64,000 bases of DNA from JBBRVW01 sp963784645 (GTDB lineage: Bacteria > Actinomycetota > Actinomycetes > JACCUZ01). Positions 8,137 to 16,069 of the stretch are shown one piece after another. The position numbers and the translations under genes were made by a program. The notes under the pieces are model-generated. The model ran no database searches, had not been told where the DNA came from, and worked only from the letters and a program-made list of their open reading frames with translations. The DNA lies in contig CAWARY010000005.1 of assembly GCA_963784645.1 (NCBI GenBank), positions 372,001-436,000 of the forward strand, in the 5' to 3' direction. Every line of letters begins with the position of its first letter. The first letter of the stretch is position 1.

Positions 8137-9222
8137 ATGACGCACGAGGTTCAGGGGATCGTGGCCTTGGCCAAGGGCCGTCCGGTGTCCCTGGAGACCG
8201 TGATCGTGCCGGACCCCGGGCCCGGTGAGGCACTGGTCCAGGTGCAGGCATGCGGGGTCTGCCACACCGACCTGCACTACCGCGACGGCGGCATCAACGA
8301 CGAGTTCCCGTTCCTGCTCGGGCACGAGGCTGCCGGCGTCGTCGAGGCCGTCGGTGAGGGCGTGACCGAGGTGGCCCCCGGCGACTTCGTCGTCCTCAAC
8401 TGGCGCGCGGTGTGCGGCCAGTGCCGCGCGTGCCGCAGGGGGAGGCCGTGGTACTGCTTCGCCACGCAGAACGCGACACAGAAGATGACGCTCGCCGACG
8501 GGACCGAGCTGAGCCCGGCACTCGGCATCGGCGCCTTCCTGGAGAAGACCCTGGTGGCCGCCGGCCAGTGCACGAAGGTCGACCCCGAGGCGCCGGCCAC
8601 CGCGGCCGGGCTGCTGGGCTGTGGCGTGATGGCCGGCTTCGGCGCGGCCGTCAACACCGGGAACGTCGGCCGCGGCGACAGCGTGGCGGTGATCGGGTGC
8701 GGCGGCGTCGGGAACGCCGCGATCGCCGGGTCCCGGATCGCGGGCGCCACGACGGTCATCGCGGTCGACGTCGACGACCGCAAGCTCGAGTGGGCGCGTC
8801 GCTTCGGGGCGACGCACACCGTCAACAGCCGCACCGAGGATGCCGTCGAACGGATCCGCGAGCTGACCGGCGGCTTCGGCGCCGACGTGGTGGTCGAGGC
8901 TGTCGGCCGCCCGGAGACGTACGAGCAGGCTTTCTACGCCCGCGACCTGGCCGGCACGGTCGTCCTCGTCGGTGTCCCCACGCCCGGCCTGACGATCGAG
9001 CTGCCGATGATCGAGGTGTTCGGTCGCGGCGGAGCACTGAAGTCGAGCTGGTACGGCGACTGCCTTCCCAGCCGCGACTTCCCGATGCTCGTCGACCTCT
9101 ACCGGCAGGGCCGCTTCGACCTCGACGGGTTCGTCTCCGAGACGATCGGCCTCGGCGACGTCGAGGCCGCGTTCGAGAAGATGCACCGCGGCGAGGTCCT
9201 CCGCTCGGTGGTCGTGCTCTGA
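8137..9222 (+). CDS. mscR: S-(hydroxymethyl)mycothiol dehydrogenase (mycothiol-dependent formaldehyde dehydrogenase)
   Basis: 361 aa zinc-dependent medium-chain dehydrogenase. Catalytic zinc ligands Cys42 and His64 ('LGHEAAG') and the structural zinc cysteines Cys93, Cys96, Cys99 and Cys107 are visible, as is the NAD motif 'GCGGVGNAAI' near residue 188. The enzyme oxidises the formaldehyde adduct of mycothiol, and in Mycobacterium (Rv2259) it also acts on S-nitrosomycothiol. GAGGAG precedes the ATG. The following metallo-beta-lactamase gene overlaps its stop (TGATG), the same pair as Rv2259-Rv2260, which strongly supports the assignment over a general alcohol dehydrogenase. Confidence 0.9.
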   Translation: MTHEVQGIVALAKGRPVSLETVIVPDPGPGEALVQVQACGVCHTDLHYRDGGINDEFPFLLGHEAAGVVEAVGEGVTEVAPGDFVVLNWRAVCGQCRACRRGRPWYCFATQNATQKMTLADGTELSPALGIGAFLEKTLVAAGQCTKVDPEAPATAAGLLGCGVMAGFGAAVNTGNVGRGDSVAVIGCGGVGNAAIAGSRIAGATTVIAVDVDDRKLEWARRFGATHTVNSRTEDAVERIRELTGGFGADVVVEAVGRPETYEQAFYARDLAGTVVLVGVPTPGLTIELPMIEVFGRGGALKSSWYGDCLPSRDFPMLVDLYRQGRFDLDGFVSETIGLGDVEAAFEKMHRGEVLRSVVVL

Positions 9223-9854
9223 TGGCCGCCCGCATCGAGAAGGTCGTCACCTCGGGCGTGTTCGCACTGGACGGTGGCGAGTGGGCGGTCGACAACAACG
9301 TCTGGCTGGTGGGTGACGACGACGAGGTCCTCGTCGTCGACGCCGCTCACGATGCTGCGGCGATCCTCGCCGCTGTCGGCGACCGCCGCGTCGTGGCGGT
9401 CGTCCTGACCCATGGGCACAACGACCACGTCAACGCGGCGGTCGAGGTGGCGGCGGCCAAGGATGCGGAGATCGCGCTGCACCCGGCCGACCACGTGCTG
9501 TGGGCCGCGGAGTACGGCGACGACCTCCGGCCCGACATCGAGATCGCCGACGGCGGGTCGTTCGACGTGGCCGGGACCCGGCTGGCGGTCCTGCACACGC
9601 CGGGCCACTCGCCCGGTGCGGTCTGCCTCCATGCGCCGGACCTCGGCGTGGTGTTCTCCGGCGACACGCTCTTCCGGGGTGGCCCGGGCGCCACCGGCAG
9701 GTCGTACAGCGACTTCCCGACCATCATCGAGTCGATCCGTCAGTCGCTGCTCACGCTGCCGGCGGCGACCGTCGTGCACACCGGTCACGGCGACGACACC
9801 ACCATCGGCGCGGAGTCGCCGCACCTCGCCGAGTGGGTCGCGCGTGGCCACTGA
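9222..9854 (+). CDS. Metallo-beta-lactamase-fold hydrolase, mscR partner
   Basis: 210 aa. The hallmark THGHNDH sits at residues 63-69, followed by 'HTPGHSPGA' and 'VFSGDTLF', giving a complete glyoxalase-II-like metal site. The ATG overlaps the mscR stop. In actinomycetes this gene regularly accompanies mscR, and it is thought to hydrolyse the thioester product (S-formylmycothiol) to formate and free mycothiol, by analogy with S-formylglutathione hydrolase; that role is inference from context. No signal peptide is seen, consistent with a cytosolic thiol cycle. Confidence 0.85.
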   Translation: MAARIEKVVTSGVFALDGGEWAVDNNVWLVGDDDEVLVVDAAHDAAAILAAVGDRRVVAVVLTHGHNDHVNAAVEVAAAKDAEIALHPADHVLWAAEYGDDLRPDIEIADGGSFDVAGTRLAVLHTPGHSPGAVCLHAPDLGVVFSGDTLFRGGPGATGRSYSDFPTIIESIRQSLLTLPAATVVHTGHGDDTTIGAESPHLAEWVARGH

Positions 9855-10164
9855 GCACGTCTACCACCTCGCTCTCGGGTCCGACTGGACGGTGGCACAG
9901 CGGGCCGGCGACTACCGGGTGTCGACCCGGGGCCGGTCGCTCGAGGAGGAGGGGTTCCTGCACGCGTCCTTCGCCCACCAGTGGGAGGGCGTCCGCACCG
10001 CGTTCTACGCAGATGTCGACGAGCCGCTCGTGCTGCTCGAGATCGACCCCGACCTGCTCGACGTCCCGCTCGTCGTCGAGACCCCGGAGGGCGCCGACCA
10101 GGCGTTCCCGCACGTCTACGGACCGCTGCCCGTCGCGGCCGTCGTCGCCGTCCGCCGGCTCTGA
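9844..10164 (+). CDS. DUF952 family protein
   Basis: 106 aa. GTG 9844 lies inside the end of the preceding hydrolase gene (11 bp overlap), so translation is probably coupled. The sequence runs 'HLALGSDW' near the start, 'EEEGFLHASFAHQ' in the middle and 'FPHVYGPLP' near the end, the hallmarks of DUF952, a small fold distantly related to ADP-ribosyl-transferring enzymes. No biochemical role is established that I can cite. It may simply travel with mscR, or help with the mycothiol-linked aldehyde pathway. Confidence 0.78.
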   Translation: MATEHVYHLALGSDWTVAQRAGDYRVSTRGRSLEEEGFLHASFAHQWEGVRTAFYADVDEPLVLLEIDPDLLDVPLVVETPEGADQAFPHVYGPLPVAAVVAVRRL

Positions 10165-10241
10165 CCGGCATGTCCTCGTCCCGGGAGGCGCCCTTCGCCG
10201 TTCCCCGCCGGCACGACCCCGGAGCGCGGCCGTGTGAGGTG

Positions 10242-10270
10242 TGTCGAGAATCGCCGGCCGGCTCCGCTCA
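10242..10270 (+). promoter_or_regulatory. Candidate ECF42 autoregulated promoter
   Basis: TGTCGA at 10242-10247 matches the -35 element reported, as I recall, for promoters recognised by ECF42 sigma factors, and it lies about 73 bp before the YCII gene that is co-transcribed with such a sigma factor. A CG-rich -10 candidate is around 10264-10269. The -10 match is weak, so this is tentative. Confidence 0.45.
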
Positions 10271-10319
10271 CCAGGTGAAGGGCCGCGGCAGGCGCGGCCC
10301 ACGACACGGGAGGACCATC

Positions 10320-10730
10320 ATGCCGAAGTACCTGCTCCTCAAGCACTACCGCGGCGGCCCGGAGCCGCACCACCCCTTCCCCCCGATGGACCAGTGGGCG
10401 CCCGAGGACGTGGAGGCGCACATGGCCTTCCTCCATCACGTCAACGACCTGCTCAAGGAGAACGGCGAGCACGTCGACGCGCAGGCGCTCACCCCGACGC
10501 GCACCTGGGTGCGCTACGGCGGCCCCGACGCCGCGCCCGTCACCACCGACGGCCCGCTGCCCGAGACCAGTGATCTGGTGGCGGGCTGGTACATGATCGA
10601 CGTCGAGTCGCACGAGCGCGCGGTCGAGATCGCGGCGTACGTCTCGTCCGAGCCGGGCCCGGGCGGGGAACCGCTGTACGAGTGGATCGACGTCCGGGAG
10701 GTCATGTCCGAGGCGCATGCGGGCGACTGA
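10320..10730 (+). CDS. YCII-related (DGPF) protein partnered with an ECF42 sigma factor
   Basis: 136 aa, ATG at 10320 preceded by GGGAGGA. The alpha+beta barrel YCII family is recognised from 'PKYLLLKHYRGG', the DGPL(F) turn 'TTDGPLPETSD' and 'WYMIDVES'. DGPF proteins almost always neighbour ECF42 sigma factor genes, and here the sigma gene starts 6 bp after the stop. The biochemical role of these proteins is not settled; they are proposed targets or modulators of the sigma factor. Two such genes are often found, but only one is present here. Confidence 0.85.
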   Translation: MPKYLLLKHYRGGPEPHHPFPPMDQWAPEDVEAHMAFLHHVNDLLKENGEHVDAQALTPTRTWVRYGGPDAAPVTTDGPLPETSDLVAGWYMIDVESHERAVEIAAYVSSEPGPGGEPLYEWIDVREVMSEAHAGD

Positions 10731-10736
10731 CGCGTC

Positions 10737-11948
10737 GTGATCGACCAGCCGACGCCTCCGCTGGACGAGGGCGCGCTGCGCGCCCTCGTCCCCCGCGTGC
10801 TCGCGAGCCTGGTCCGGCGGGGGGAGGACTTCGACGCCGCCGAGGACGCCTTGCAGGAGGCGCTGGTGGAGGCCCTCCGGGTGTGGCCCGAGCACCCGCC
10901 GCGCGACCCGCGCGCGTGGCTGACCACGGTCGCTGCCCGCCGGCTCGTCGACGCCCGCCGCAGCGAGGCCGCCCGGCTCCGTCGCGAGGAGGTGACGTTC
11001 GCCGAGCCGCGCCCCGGCGCCACCGAGGAGGGCGACGACACCCTCTTCGTGCTGTTCTGCTGCTGCCACCCCGACCTCACGCCGGCCTCACAGGTGGCGC
11101 TGACCCTGCGCGCCGTCGGCGGCCTCACCACCGGCGAGATCGCGGACGCCTTCTTCGTGCCGGAGGCGACGATGGCGCAGCGGATCAGCCGGGCGAAGCG
11201 CGCCCTGCGGGGCCGCCGGCTGGACCAGCCCGGCGACCTCGCGGTCGTGCTGCGCGTGCTCTACCTCGTCTACACGGCCGGCCACGCCGGCCGGGTCGAC
11301 CTGGCCGTGGAGGCGATCCGGCTCGCCCGCCAGCTCACCCTCGCCACGGAGGAGCCGGAGGCGCGCGGCCTGCTCGCGCTCATGCTCCTCAACCACGCCC
11401 GCCTCCCGGCGCGGCTCGACCCCGAGGGCCGGATCGTCACGCTCGACCGCCAGGACCGCGGCTTGTGGGACACCCGCGAGATCGCCGAGGGCGTACGCGT
11501 TCTGCAGTCGGCGCTGGCCGCCCAGCGCGCTGGCCGCTACCAGGTCGAGGCCGCCATCGCCGCCCTGCACGACGACGCCGCCAGCGGCGAAGCGACCGAC
11601 TGGCCGCAGATCCTGGCCTGGTACGACGACCTCGTCGCGCTCACCGACGACCCGGTCCGGCAGGACCCCGCCGCTGTGCTCGGGCGCGCGGTCGCTGTCG
11701 GCCACGCCCTCGGCGCCGCCGCCGGGCTGCGCGAGACCGACCGGCTGCGCGAGGTCCTCGGCCAGCGGCACCGGTGGCACGCCGTCCGCGGCCACCTGCA
11801 CGAGCTCGGCGGCGACCTCCCGGCCGCCGCCACGGCATACGCGGACGCCGCCCGGCGGGCCACCGACGTCACGGAGCGCGACCACCTGGTCCGTCAGGCA
11901 GCCCGCGCGCGGGCTGCCTCGCGTGGGGGGAGCACCGGGTCCGACTGA
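10737..11948 (+). CDS. RNA polymerase sigma factor, ECF42-type with long C-terminal extension
   Basis: 403 aa, GTG start. Sigma region 2 spans about residues 10-80 ('AEDALQEALVEALRVWP') and region 4 about 115-175 ('GLTTGEIADAFFVPEATMAQRISRAKRAL'-type helix-turn-helix). The remaining ~225 residues form the helical, TPR-like extension (DUF6596) that distinguishes ECF42 from simple ECF sigma factors, which are under 200 aa. There is no anti-sigma gene next to it; the family is thought to be controlled through its own extension. It would direct RNA polymerase to its own operon and a small regulon. A perfect palindrome lies in its last codons. Confidence 0.9.
   Translation: MIDQPTPPLDEGALRALVPRVLASLVRRGEDFDAAEDALQEALVEALRVWPEHPPRDPRAWLTTVAARRLVDARRSEAARLRREEVTFAEPRPGATEEGDDTLFVLFCCCHPDLTPASQVALTLRAVGGLTTGEIADAFFVPEATMAQRISRAKRALRGRRLDQPGDLAVVLRVLYLVYTAGHAGRVDLAVEAIRLARQLTLATEEPEARGLLALMLLNHARLPARLDPEGRIVTLDRQDRGLWDTREIAEGVRVLQSALAAQRAGRYQVEAAIAALHDDAASGEATDWPQILAWYDDLVALTDDPVRQDPAAVLGRAVAVGHALGAAAGLRETDRLREVLGQRHRWHAVRGHLHELGGDLPAAATAYADAARRATDVTERDHLVRQAARARAASRGGSTGSD
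11896..11919. terminator. 24-nt perfect palindrome, likely bidirectional terminator inside the sigma gene end
   Basis: The stretch is an uninterrupted inverted repeat with arms AGGCAGCCCGCG and CGCGGGCTGCCT. It lies 27 bp before the sigma-factor stop and about 64 bp beyond the stop of the convergent gabT gene, so it can serve transcripts from both sides. There is no U tract, as is usual for actinomycete terminators. Confidence 0.5.
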
Positions 11949-11982
11949 ACGTGCGCCGAGGATCTTCGGGGCCATCCGGGTC

Positions 11983-13326
11983 TCAGCCGAGCGAGGCGAA
12001 TGCCTTCTCGAGGACCCCGAGGCCCTCCTCGAGCAGCGGCTCAGGCATGACGAGCGGCGGCAGGAAGCGCAGCACGTTGCCGTAGGTGCCGCAGGTGAGC
12101 ACCACGAGGCCGTCGGCGTGGCAGGCCCTGGCGACGGCCCCGGTCGTCACGGCGTCCGGCTCCCGGGTGCCCGGCTTCGTCAGCTCGATGGCCACCATCG
12201 CACCGCGGCCGCGCACGTCGGCGATCACGCCGTACGTCGAGGCGAGCTCGCCGAGCCGATCGGTCATGACCTCGCCGATCCGCCGTGCCGACGCGCAGAG
12301 GTCCAGCGACTCCATCGTCTCGATGCTGCCCAGGGCTGCCGCGCACGCCACCGGGTTACCGCCGTAGGTGCCGCCGAGACCGCCCACGTGCGGCGCGTCC
12401 ATGATCTCGGCGCGTCCCGTGACCGCCGCGAGCGGCAGACCGCCGGCGATGCCCTTGGCGGTGGTCACGAGGTCGGGGACGACACCCTCGTGGTCGCAGG
12501 CGAACCAGTCGCCGGTGCGCGCGAAGCCGGTCTGGATCTCGTCGGCCACGAACACAGCACCGTTGGCGGTGCACCAGTCGGCGATCGCGGGGAGGAAACC
12601 TGGAGCCGGGACGACGAAGCCGCCCTCGCCCTGCACCGGCTCGATGACGACGCACGCGACCTCGTCGGCGCCGACCTGCTTGTCCACCAGGTCGAGCGCG
12701 CGGGCAGCGGCCTGCTCGCCGGTCATGCCCTCGGGGTCGCGGAACGGGTAGGACATCGGCACCCGGTAGACCTCGGGAGCGAACGGCCCGAACGAGTGCT
12801 TGTAGGGCATGTTCTTGGCGGTCAGCGCCATCGTGAGGTTCGTGCGACCGTGGTAGCCGTGGTCGAACACGACGACCGCCTGCCGCTTCGTGTGCGCACG
12901 GGCGATCTTCACGGCGTTCTCGACGGCCTCGGCGCCGGAGTTGAACAGTGCCGAGCGCTTCTCGTGGTCGCCGGGGGTGAGCCGGTCGAGGGCCTCGCAC
13001 ACGTCGACGTAGGCGGCGTACGGCGTGACCATGAAGCAGGTGTGCGTGAAGGCGGCGACCTGCTCCTGGACCCGGCGCACCACGGCGTCGGCGCTGTTGC
13101 CGACCCCGGTCACCGCGATGCCGGACGCGAAGTCGATCAGCGAGTTGCCGTCGACGTCGACGAGGACGCCACCGCCGGCGCTCTCGATGAACACCGGCAG
13201 CGTCGTGCCGATGCCGCGGGCGACCACGGCGTTGCGGCGGGCGAACAGCTCCGTGGACCGCGGACCGGGGACCGCGGTCACCAGACGGCGCTCCTGGGGA
13301 AGGCTGGGACCACCGGAAACAGTCAT
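11983..13326 (-). CDS. gabT: 4-aminobutyrate aminotransferase (class III PLP)
   Basis: 447 aa from the ATG at 13326. It has the class III aminotransferase core: 'FNSGAEAVENAVKIAR', 'VFDHGYHGRTNLTM', 'EPVQGEGGF', 'ADEIQTGFARTG' and the PLP lysine in 'TTAKGIAGGLP'. It should move the amino group of GABA to 2-oxoglutarate, giving succinate semialdehyde. It is transcribed divergently from an aldehyde dehydrogenase, and the polyamine oxidase operon lies nearby, so together they could take putrescine to succinate. No ribosome site precedes the ATG, suggesting a leaderless or poorly led message. Related amine transaminases cannot be excluded. Confidence 0.88.
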   Translation of the reverse strand: MTVSGGPSLPQERRLVTAVPGPRSTELFARRNAVVARGIGTTLPVFIESAGGGVLVDVDGNSLIDFASGIAVTGVGNSADAVVRRVQEQVAAFTHTCFMVTPYAAYVDVCEALDRLTPGDHEKRSALFNSGAEAVENAVKIARAHTKRQAVVVFDHGYHGRTNLTMALTAKNMPYKHSFGPFAPEVYRVPMSYPFRDPEGMTGEQAAARALDLVDKQVGADEVACVVIEPVQGEGGFVVPAPGFLPAIADWCTANGAVFVADEIQTGFARTGDWFACDHEGVVPDLVTTAKGIAGGLPLAAVTGRAEIMDAPHVGGLGGTYGGNPVACAAALGSIETMESLDLCASARRIGEVMTDRLGELASTYGVIADVRGRGAMVAIELTKPGTREPDAVTTGAVARACHADGLVVLTCGTYGNVLRFLPPLVMPEPLLEEGLGVLEKAFASLG

Positions 13327-13330
13327 AGCA

Positions 13331-13346
13331 GTCACGCTACAGTGAC
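13331..13346. promoter_or_regulatory. Inverted repeat GTCAC-N6-GTGAC between gabT and the aldehyde dehydrogenase
   Basis: GTCACGCTACAGTGAC has 5-bp perfect arms around 6 bp, a few bases upstream of the gabT start and about 54 bp upstream of the aldehyde dehydrogenase start. The position suits an operator controlling both divergent genes. No regulator gene adjoins it. Confidence 0.4.
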
Positions 13347-13399
13347 GTCCTCGTGCGCGACAGACCTTCTTGACGACGAAATCCGTAGGAGATCCCGAC

Positions 13400-14857
13400 A
13401 TGGCTGACCTGTGGACGGGGTGGGTCGGCGGCCGCCGGCTGCCCGACGACCGGTCCCAGCCCGACGACCGCCTGGTCGTGCGGCACCCCTACGACGGCGC
13501 TCCCGTGGCGGAGGTCGTGTGGGCGACCGCGGCCCAGGTCGAGCAGGCCGTGTCCGCGGCCCACGCGGGGCGGGCGGCTGTGGGTGGCGCGCCGGCGTAC
13601 GTCCGGGCCGAGGCGCTCGCGCACGTGTCGGCCCGGCTGGCCGAGCGGGCCGAGGAGGTGGCCCGGCTGGTCACCGCCGAGAGCGGCAAGCCGATCACCT
13701 GGTCCCGCGTCGAGGTGGCCCGGGCGGTGTCGACGTTCCGCTGGGGAGCCGAGGAGGCACGTCGCTTCGGCGGCGAGGTCCAGCGCCTGGACACCGATCC
13801 CGGTGCCGAGGGCCGGGTCGGGCTGGTCCGGCGGTTCGCACGTGGGCCGGTGCTGGGCATCTCGCCGTTCAACTTCCCCCTCAACCTGGTCGCCCACAAG
13901 CTGGCACCGGCGGTCGCCGTGGGCGCGCCCATCGTCCTGAAGCCCGCTCCCAAGACCCCGCTGTCGGCGCTGTTGCTCGGCGAGCTGTTCGCCGAGACCG
14001 ACCTGCACCCGGCCGCGGTGTCGGTGGTGGTCGTACCCGACGCCGTCGCCCCCGACCTGGTCGCCGACCCCCGGCTGCCGGTCGTCTCCTTCACCGGCTC
14101 GGCCGGGGTCGGAGCCCGGATCCAGCAGGCCGTGCCGCACAAGCACGTCACCCTGGAGCTGGGTGGCAACGCGGCTGCTGTCGTCTGCGACGACTGGTCC
14201 TCGGACGCCGACCTCGACCACGCGGCGACCCGCATCGCGACGTTCGGCGCCTACCAGGGCGGGCAGTCCTGCATCTCGGTGCAGCGGGTGCTCGTCGACT
14301 CGTCGCTCGCCGGCGCCTTCGTGCCGCGGCTGGTGGCCGCGGTCGAGGCCCTCGGCCTCGGTGACCCTGCCGACGACGCGACCGTCGTGGGCCCGCTGAT
14401 CGACGAGGCGTCCGCGCAGCGCGTCGAGTCCTGGGTGCAGGAGGCGGTCGCGTCCGGCGCCTCGGTCCTCACCGGTGGTGACCGGACCGGCACCTCCTAC
14501 GCGCCGACGGTCGTGGTCGACGCCCCGGCCGAGGCGAAGGTCGTGTGCGAGGAGGTGTTCGGGCCGGTCCTGGTGGTGCAGACCTTCGACGGCGTCGGCG
14601 CCGGGTTGGCCCTGGCCAACGACTCGCGTTACGGCCTCCAGGCAGGGGTGTTCACCCACGACCTGCAGGTGGCGTTCCGCGCCCACCGCGAGCTCGAGGT
14701 CGGCGGCGTGGTCATCGGCGACGTACCGAGCTTCCGGGCCGACCAGATGCCCTACGGCGGCGCCAAGGACTCCGGCGTCGGTCGCGAGGGAGTCCGCGCG
14801 GCCATGGACGACCTCACCTACGAGCGCGTCCTCGTCCTCACCGGCGTCGACCTCTGA
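13400..14857 (+). CDS. NAD(P)-dependent aldehyde dehydrogenase (gamma-aminobutyraldehyde or succinate-semialdehyde type)
   Basis: 485 aa, ATG 13400 with AGGAGA at 13387-13392. All ALDH superfamily catalytic residues are present: Asn158 ('SPFNFP'), Glu253 ('LELGGN') and nucleophile Cys291 ('GGQSCISVQR'), with the cofactor motif 'FTGSAGVGARI' at 231-241. Divergent pairing with gabT points to oxidation of succinate semialdehyde to succinate or of 4-aminobutanal to GABA; sequence alone does not decide between them, so I give no gene symbol. It closes a plausible polyamine-to-TCA route with the operon at the start of the window. Confidence 0.85.
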   Translation: MADLWTGWVGGRRLPDDRSQPDDRLVVRHPYDGAPVAEVVWATAAQVEQAVSAAHAGRAAVGGAPAYVRAEALAHVSARLAERAEEVARLVTAESGKPITWSRVEVARAVSTFRWGAEEARRFGGEVQRLDTDPGAEGRVGLVRRFARGPVLGISPFNFPLNLVAHKLAPAVAVGAPIVLKPAPKTPLSALLLGELFAETDLHPAAVSVVVVPDAVAPDLVADPRLPVVSFTGSAGVGARIQQAVPHKHVTLELGGNAAAVVCDDWSSDADLDHAATRIATFGAYQGGQSCISVQRVLVDSSLAGAFVPRLVAAVEALGLGDPADDATVVGPLIDEASAQRVESWVQEAVASGASVLTGGDRTGTSYAPTVVVDAPAEAKVVCEEVFGPVLVVQTFDGVGAGLALANDSRYGLQAGVFTHDLQVAFRAHRELEVGGVVIGDVPSFRADQMPYGGAKDSGVGREGVRAAMDDLTYERVLVLTGVDL

Positions 14858-14924
14858 CGAGGCAGCCAGGTGCACTGACCACATCATCCCGGCTCGCGGG
14901 TGCGGAGATCCGCCGAGGCCGCCG

Positions 14925-14930
14925 TAGGGT
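14925..14930 (+). promoter_or_regulatory. -10 element (TAGGGT) of a leaderless promoter
   Basis: TAGGGT ends 6 nt before the GTG start at 14937 and no ribosome-binding site intervenes, the pattern of actinobacterial leaderless transcripts. Confidence 0.6.
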
Positions 14931-14936
14931 CGACGG

Positions 14937-15560
14937 GTGCGGTTGACGAAGTACGGCCACGCCTGCGTCCGCCTCGACACCGAGGGCGGCAGCCTCGTCC
15001 TCGACCCGGGCAGCTACTCCCCGGACGTCGAGCTGGACGGCGTGTCCGACGTGCTGGTCACCCACGAGCACGCCGACCACCTCGACATCGACCGGCTGCT
15101 CCCAAGGCTGCGCGACGGGCTCCGGCTGCACACCAACGCCTCTGTCGCCGAGCAGCTCCGATCCGACCACGGTGTCCAGGTGCACGCCGTCGCTCCGGGG
15201 GAGTCCTTCGAGGTCGCAGGGCTCGGCGTCCAGGTCGTCGGCGGAGACCACGCCGAGATCTACGAGGGGCTGCCGGGCTGCGCGAACATCGGTTTCGTCA
15301 TCGACGGCGTCTACCACCCGGGCGACGCCCTGCACGTCCCCGACGTCGAGGTCGAGACCCTGCTGCTGCCGGTGGGCGCGCCATGGCTGAAGCTGGCCGA
15401 GGCGCTCGACTTCGTGCGAGCGGTGGGTCCGGCGCGTGCCTTCCCGGTGCACGACGCACAGCTCAGCGACATCGGGAACGCCGGCGCCGACCGCTGGGTG
15501 GGGATGAAGGGCGGCACCGAGTACCGGCGGTTGGCGCCGGGGGAGTCGGCCCAGATCTGA
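14937..15560 (+). CDS. UlaG-like metallo-beta-lactamase-fold hydrolase
   Basis: 207 aa. The metal-binding motif is HEHADH (43-48) followed by Asp50, with additional histidines in 'GGDHAEIYEG', 'YHPGDAL' and a C-terminal 'PVHDAQLSD'. The short 'MRLTKYGHACVRLD' opening is typical of the UlaG/YtnP-like L_lactamase-B_3 group (COG2220). The cellular substrate is unknown; proteins of this group include lactonases and N-acylphosphatidylethanolamine-type hydrolases. It stands alone, with a probable leaderless GTG start directly after TAGGGT. Confidence 0.8.
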   Translation: MRLTKYGHACVRLDTEGGSLVLDPGSYSPDVELDGVSDVLVTHEHADHLDIDRLLPRLRDGLRLHTNASVAEQLRSDHGVQVHAVAPGESFEVAGLGVQVVGGDHAEIYEGLPGCANIGFVIDGVYHPGDALHVPDVEVETLLLPVGAPWLKLAEALDFVRAVGPARAFPVHDAQLSDIGNAGADRWVGMKGGTEYRRLAPGESAQI

Positions 15561-15629
15561 AGGATCGGCGTCACCCAGCGTTTACGCCGCGGCCGCACCG
15601 CCGAGACACCCGTCCGGCAGGCTGGTGCC

Positions 15630-15782
15630 ATGGTGATCGACACGTACCAGCTCGACCAGCTGCCCGAGTACTGCGACTGCGGCACCCCGGTGGAGGTCTG
15701 CGTCGGGTGCGGTGGTGCACGCTGCACCGCGTGCGAGCCCTACGTCACCGACGACTGCACCGTGGTCTTCGCTGCCGGGTGA
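15630..15782 (+). CDS. Small Cys-rich, probably zinc-binding protein (50 aa)
   Basis: A 50-codon frame from ATG 15630 to TGA 15780-15782. Seven cysteines lie at 15, 17, 24, 27, 32, 35 and 43, arranged CxC-x6-CxxC-x4-CxxC-x7-C, a pattern that binds zinc in rubredoxin-like and RING-like knuckles. The N-terminal 14 residues are Cys-free and acidic. Codon third positions are mostly G or C, as in real genes here. It lies between a hydrolase and a convergent helix-turn-helix gene. I know no named family for it; it could be a small redox or nucleic-acid-binding protein. Existence as a gene is likely but unproven. Confidence 0.6.
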   Translation: MVIDTYQLDQLPEYCDCGTPVEVCVGCGGARCTACEPYVTDDCTVVFAAG

Positions 15783-15803
15783 ACCCGGCTGATGCTCGCC
15801 CGG

Positions 15804-16028
15804 TCAGCGGCGGGCGAGCCAGCGGCGCATGTCGGAGACGCGGACCATCCAGTCGCCGCGCTCCTGGTGGGCGGACAGCTTCTTGTCCCGCACGGCGTCG
15901 GTGACGACAAGCAGGTCGACCCGCGCCATCTGTGCCACCTGGGGCAGCGTCAGCAGGCTCTCCGGCTCGTGCCGGGCATAGACGGACATCTTCTGGTGAT
16001 CGGTCGCGGGGGCTCCGACCTTGACCAT
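15804..16028 (-). CDS. Small MerR/excisionase-like helix-turn-helix protein
   Basis: 74 aa from ATG 16028 (a shorter form from ATG 15989 would be 61 aa; neither has a strong ribosome site). The segment 'LLTLPQVAQMARVDLLVVTDAVRDKKL' followed by 'WMVRVSDMRRWLARR' is the winged helix-turn-helix layout of BldC, excisionase and MerR N-terminal domains: 'T-x-x-QVA' then a second helix, then a wing ending in R-x-x-D-x-x-x-W. It is convergent with the Cys-rich gene and divergent from dxr, with a 16-bp palindrome between it and dxr that could be its own operator. Target genes are unknown. Confidence 0.65.
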   Translation of the reverse strand: MVKVGAPATDHQKMSVYARHEPESLLTLPQVAQMARVDLLVVTDAVRDKKLSAHQERGDWMVRVSDMRRWLARR

Positions 16029-16069
16029 CCGATCCGCGACGGGCCGGGCCGAACCACCCGTGGGGGTGT

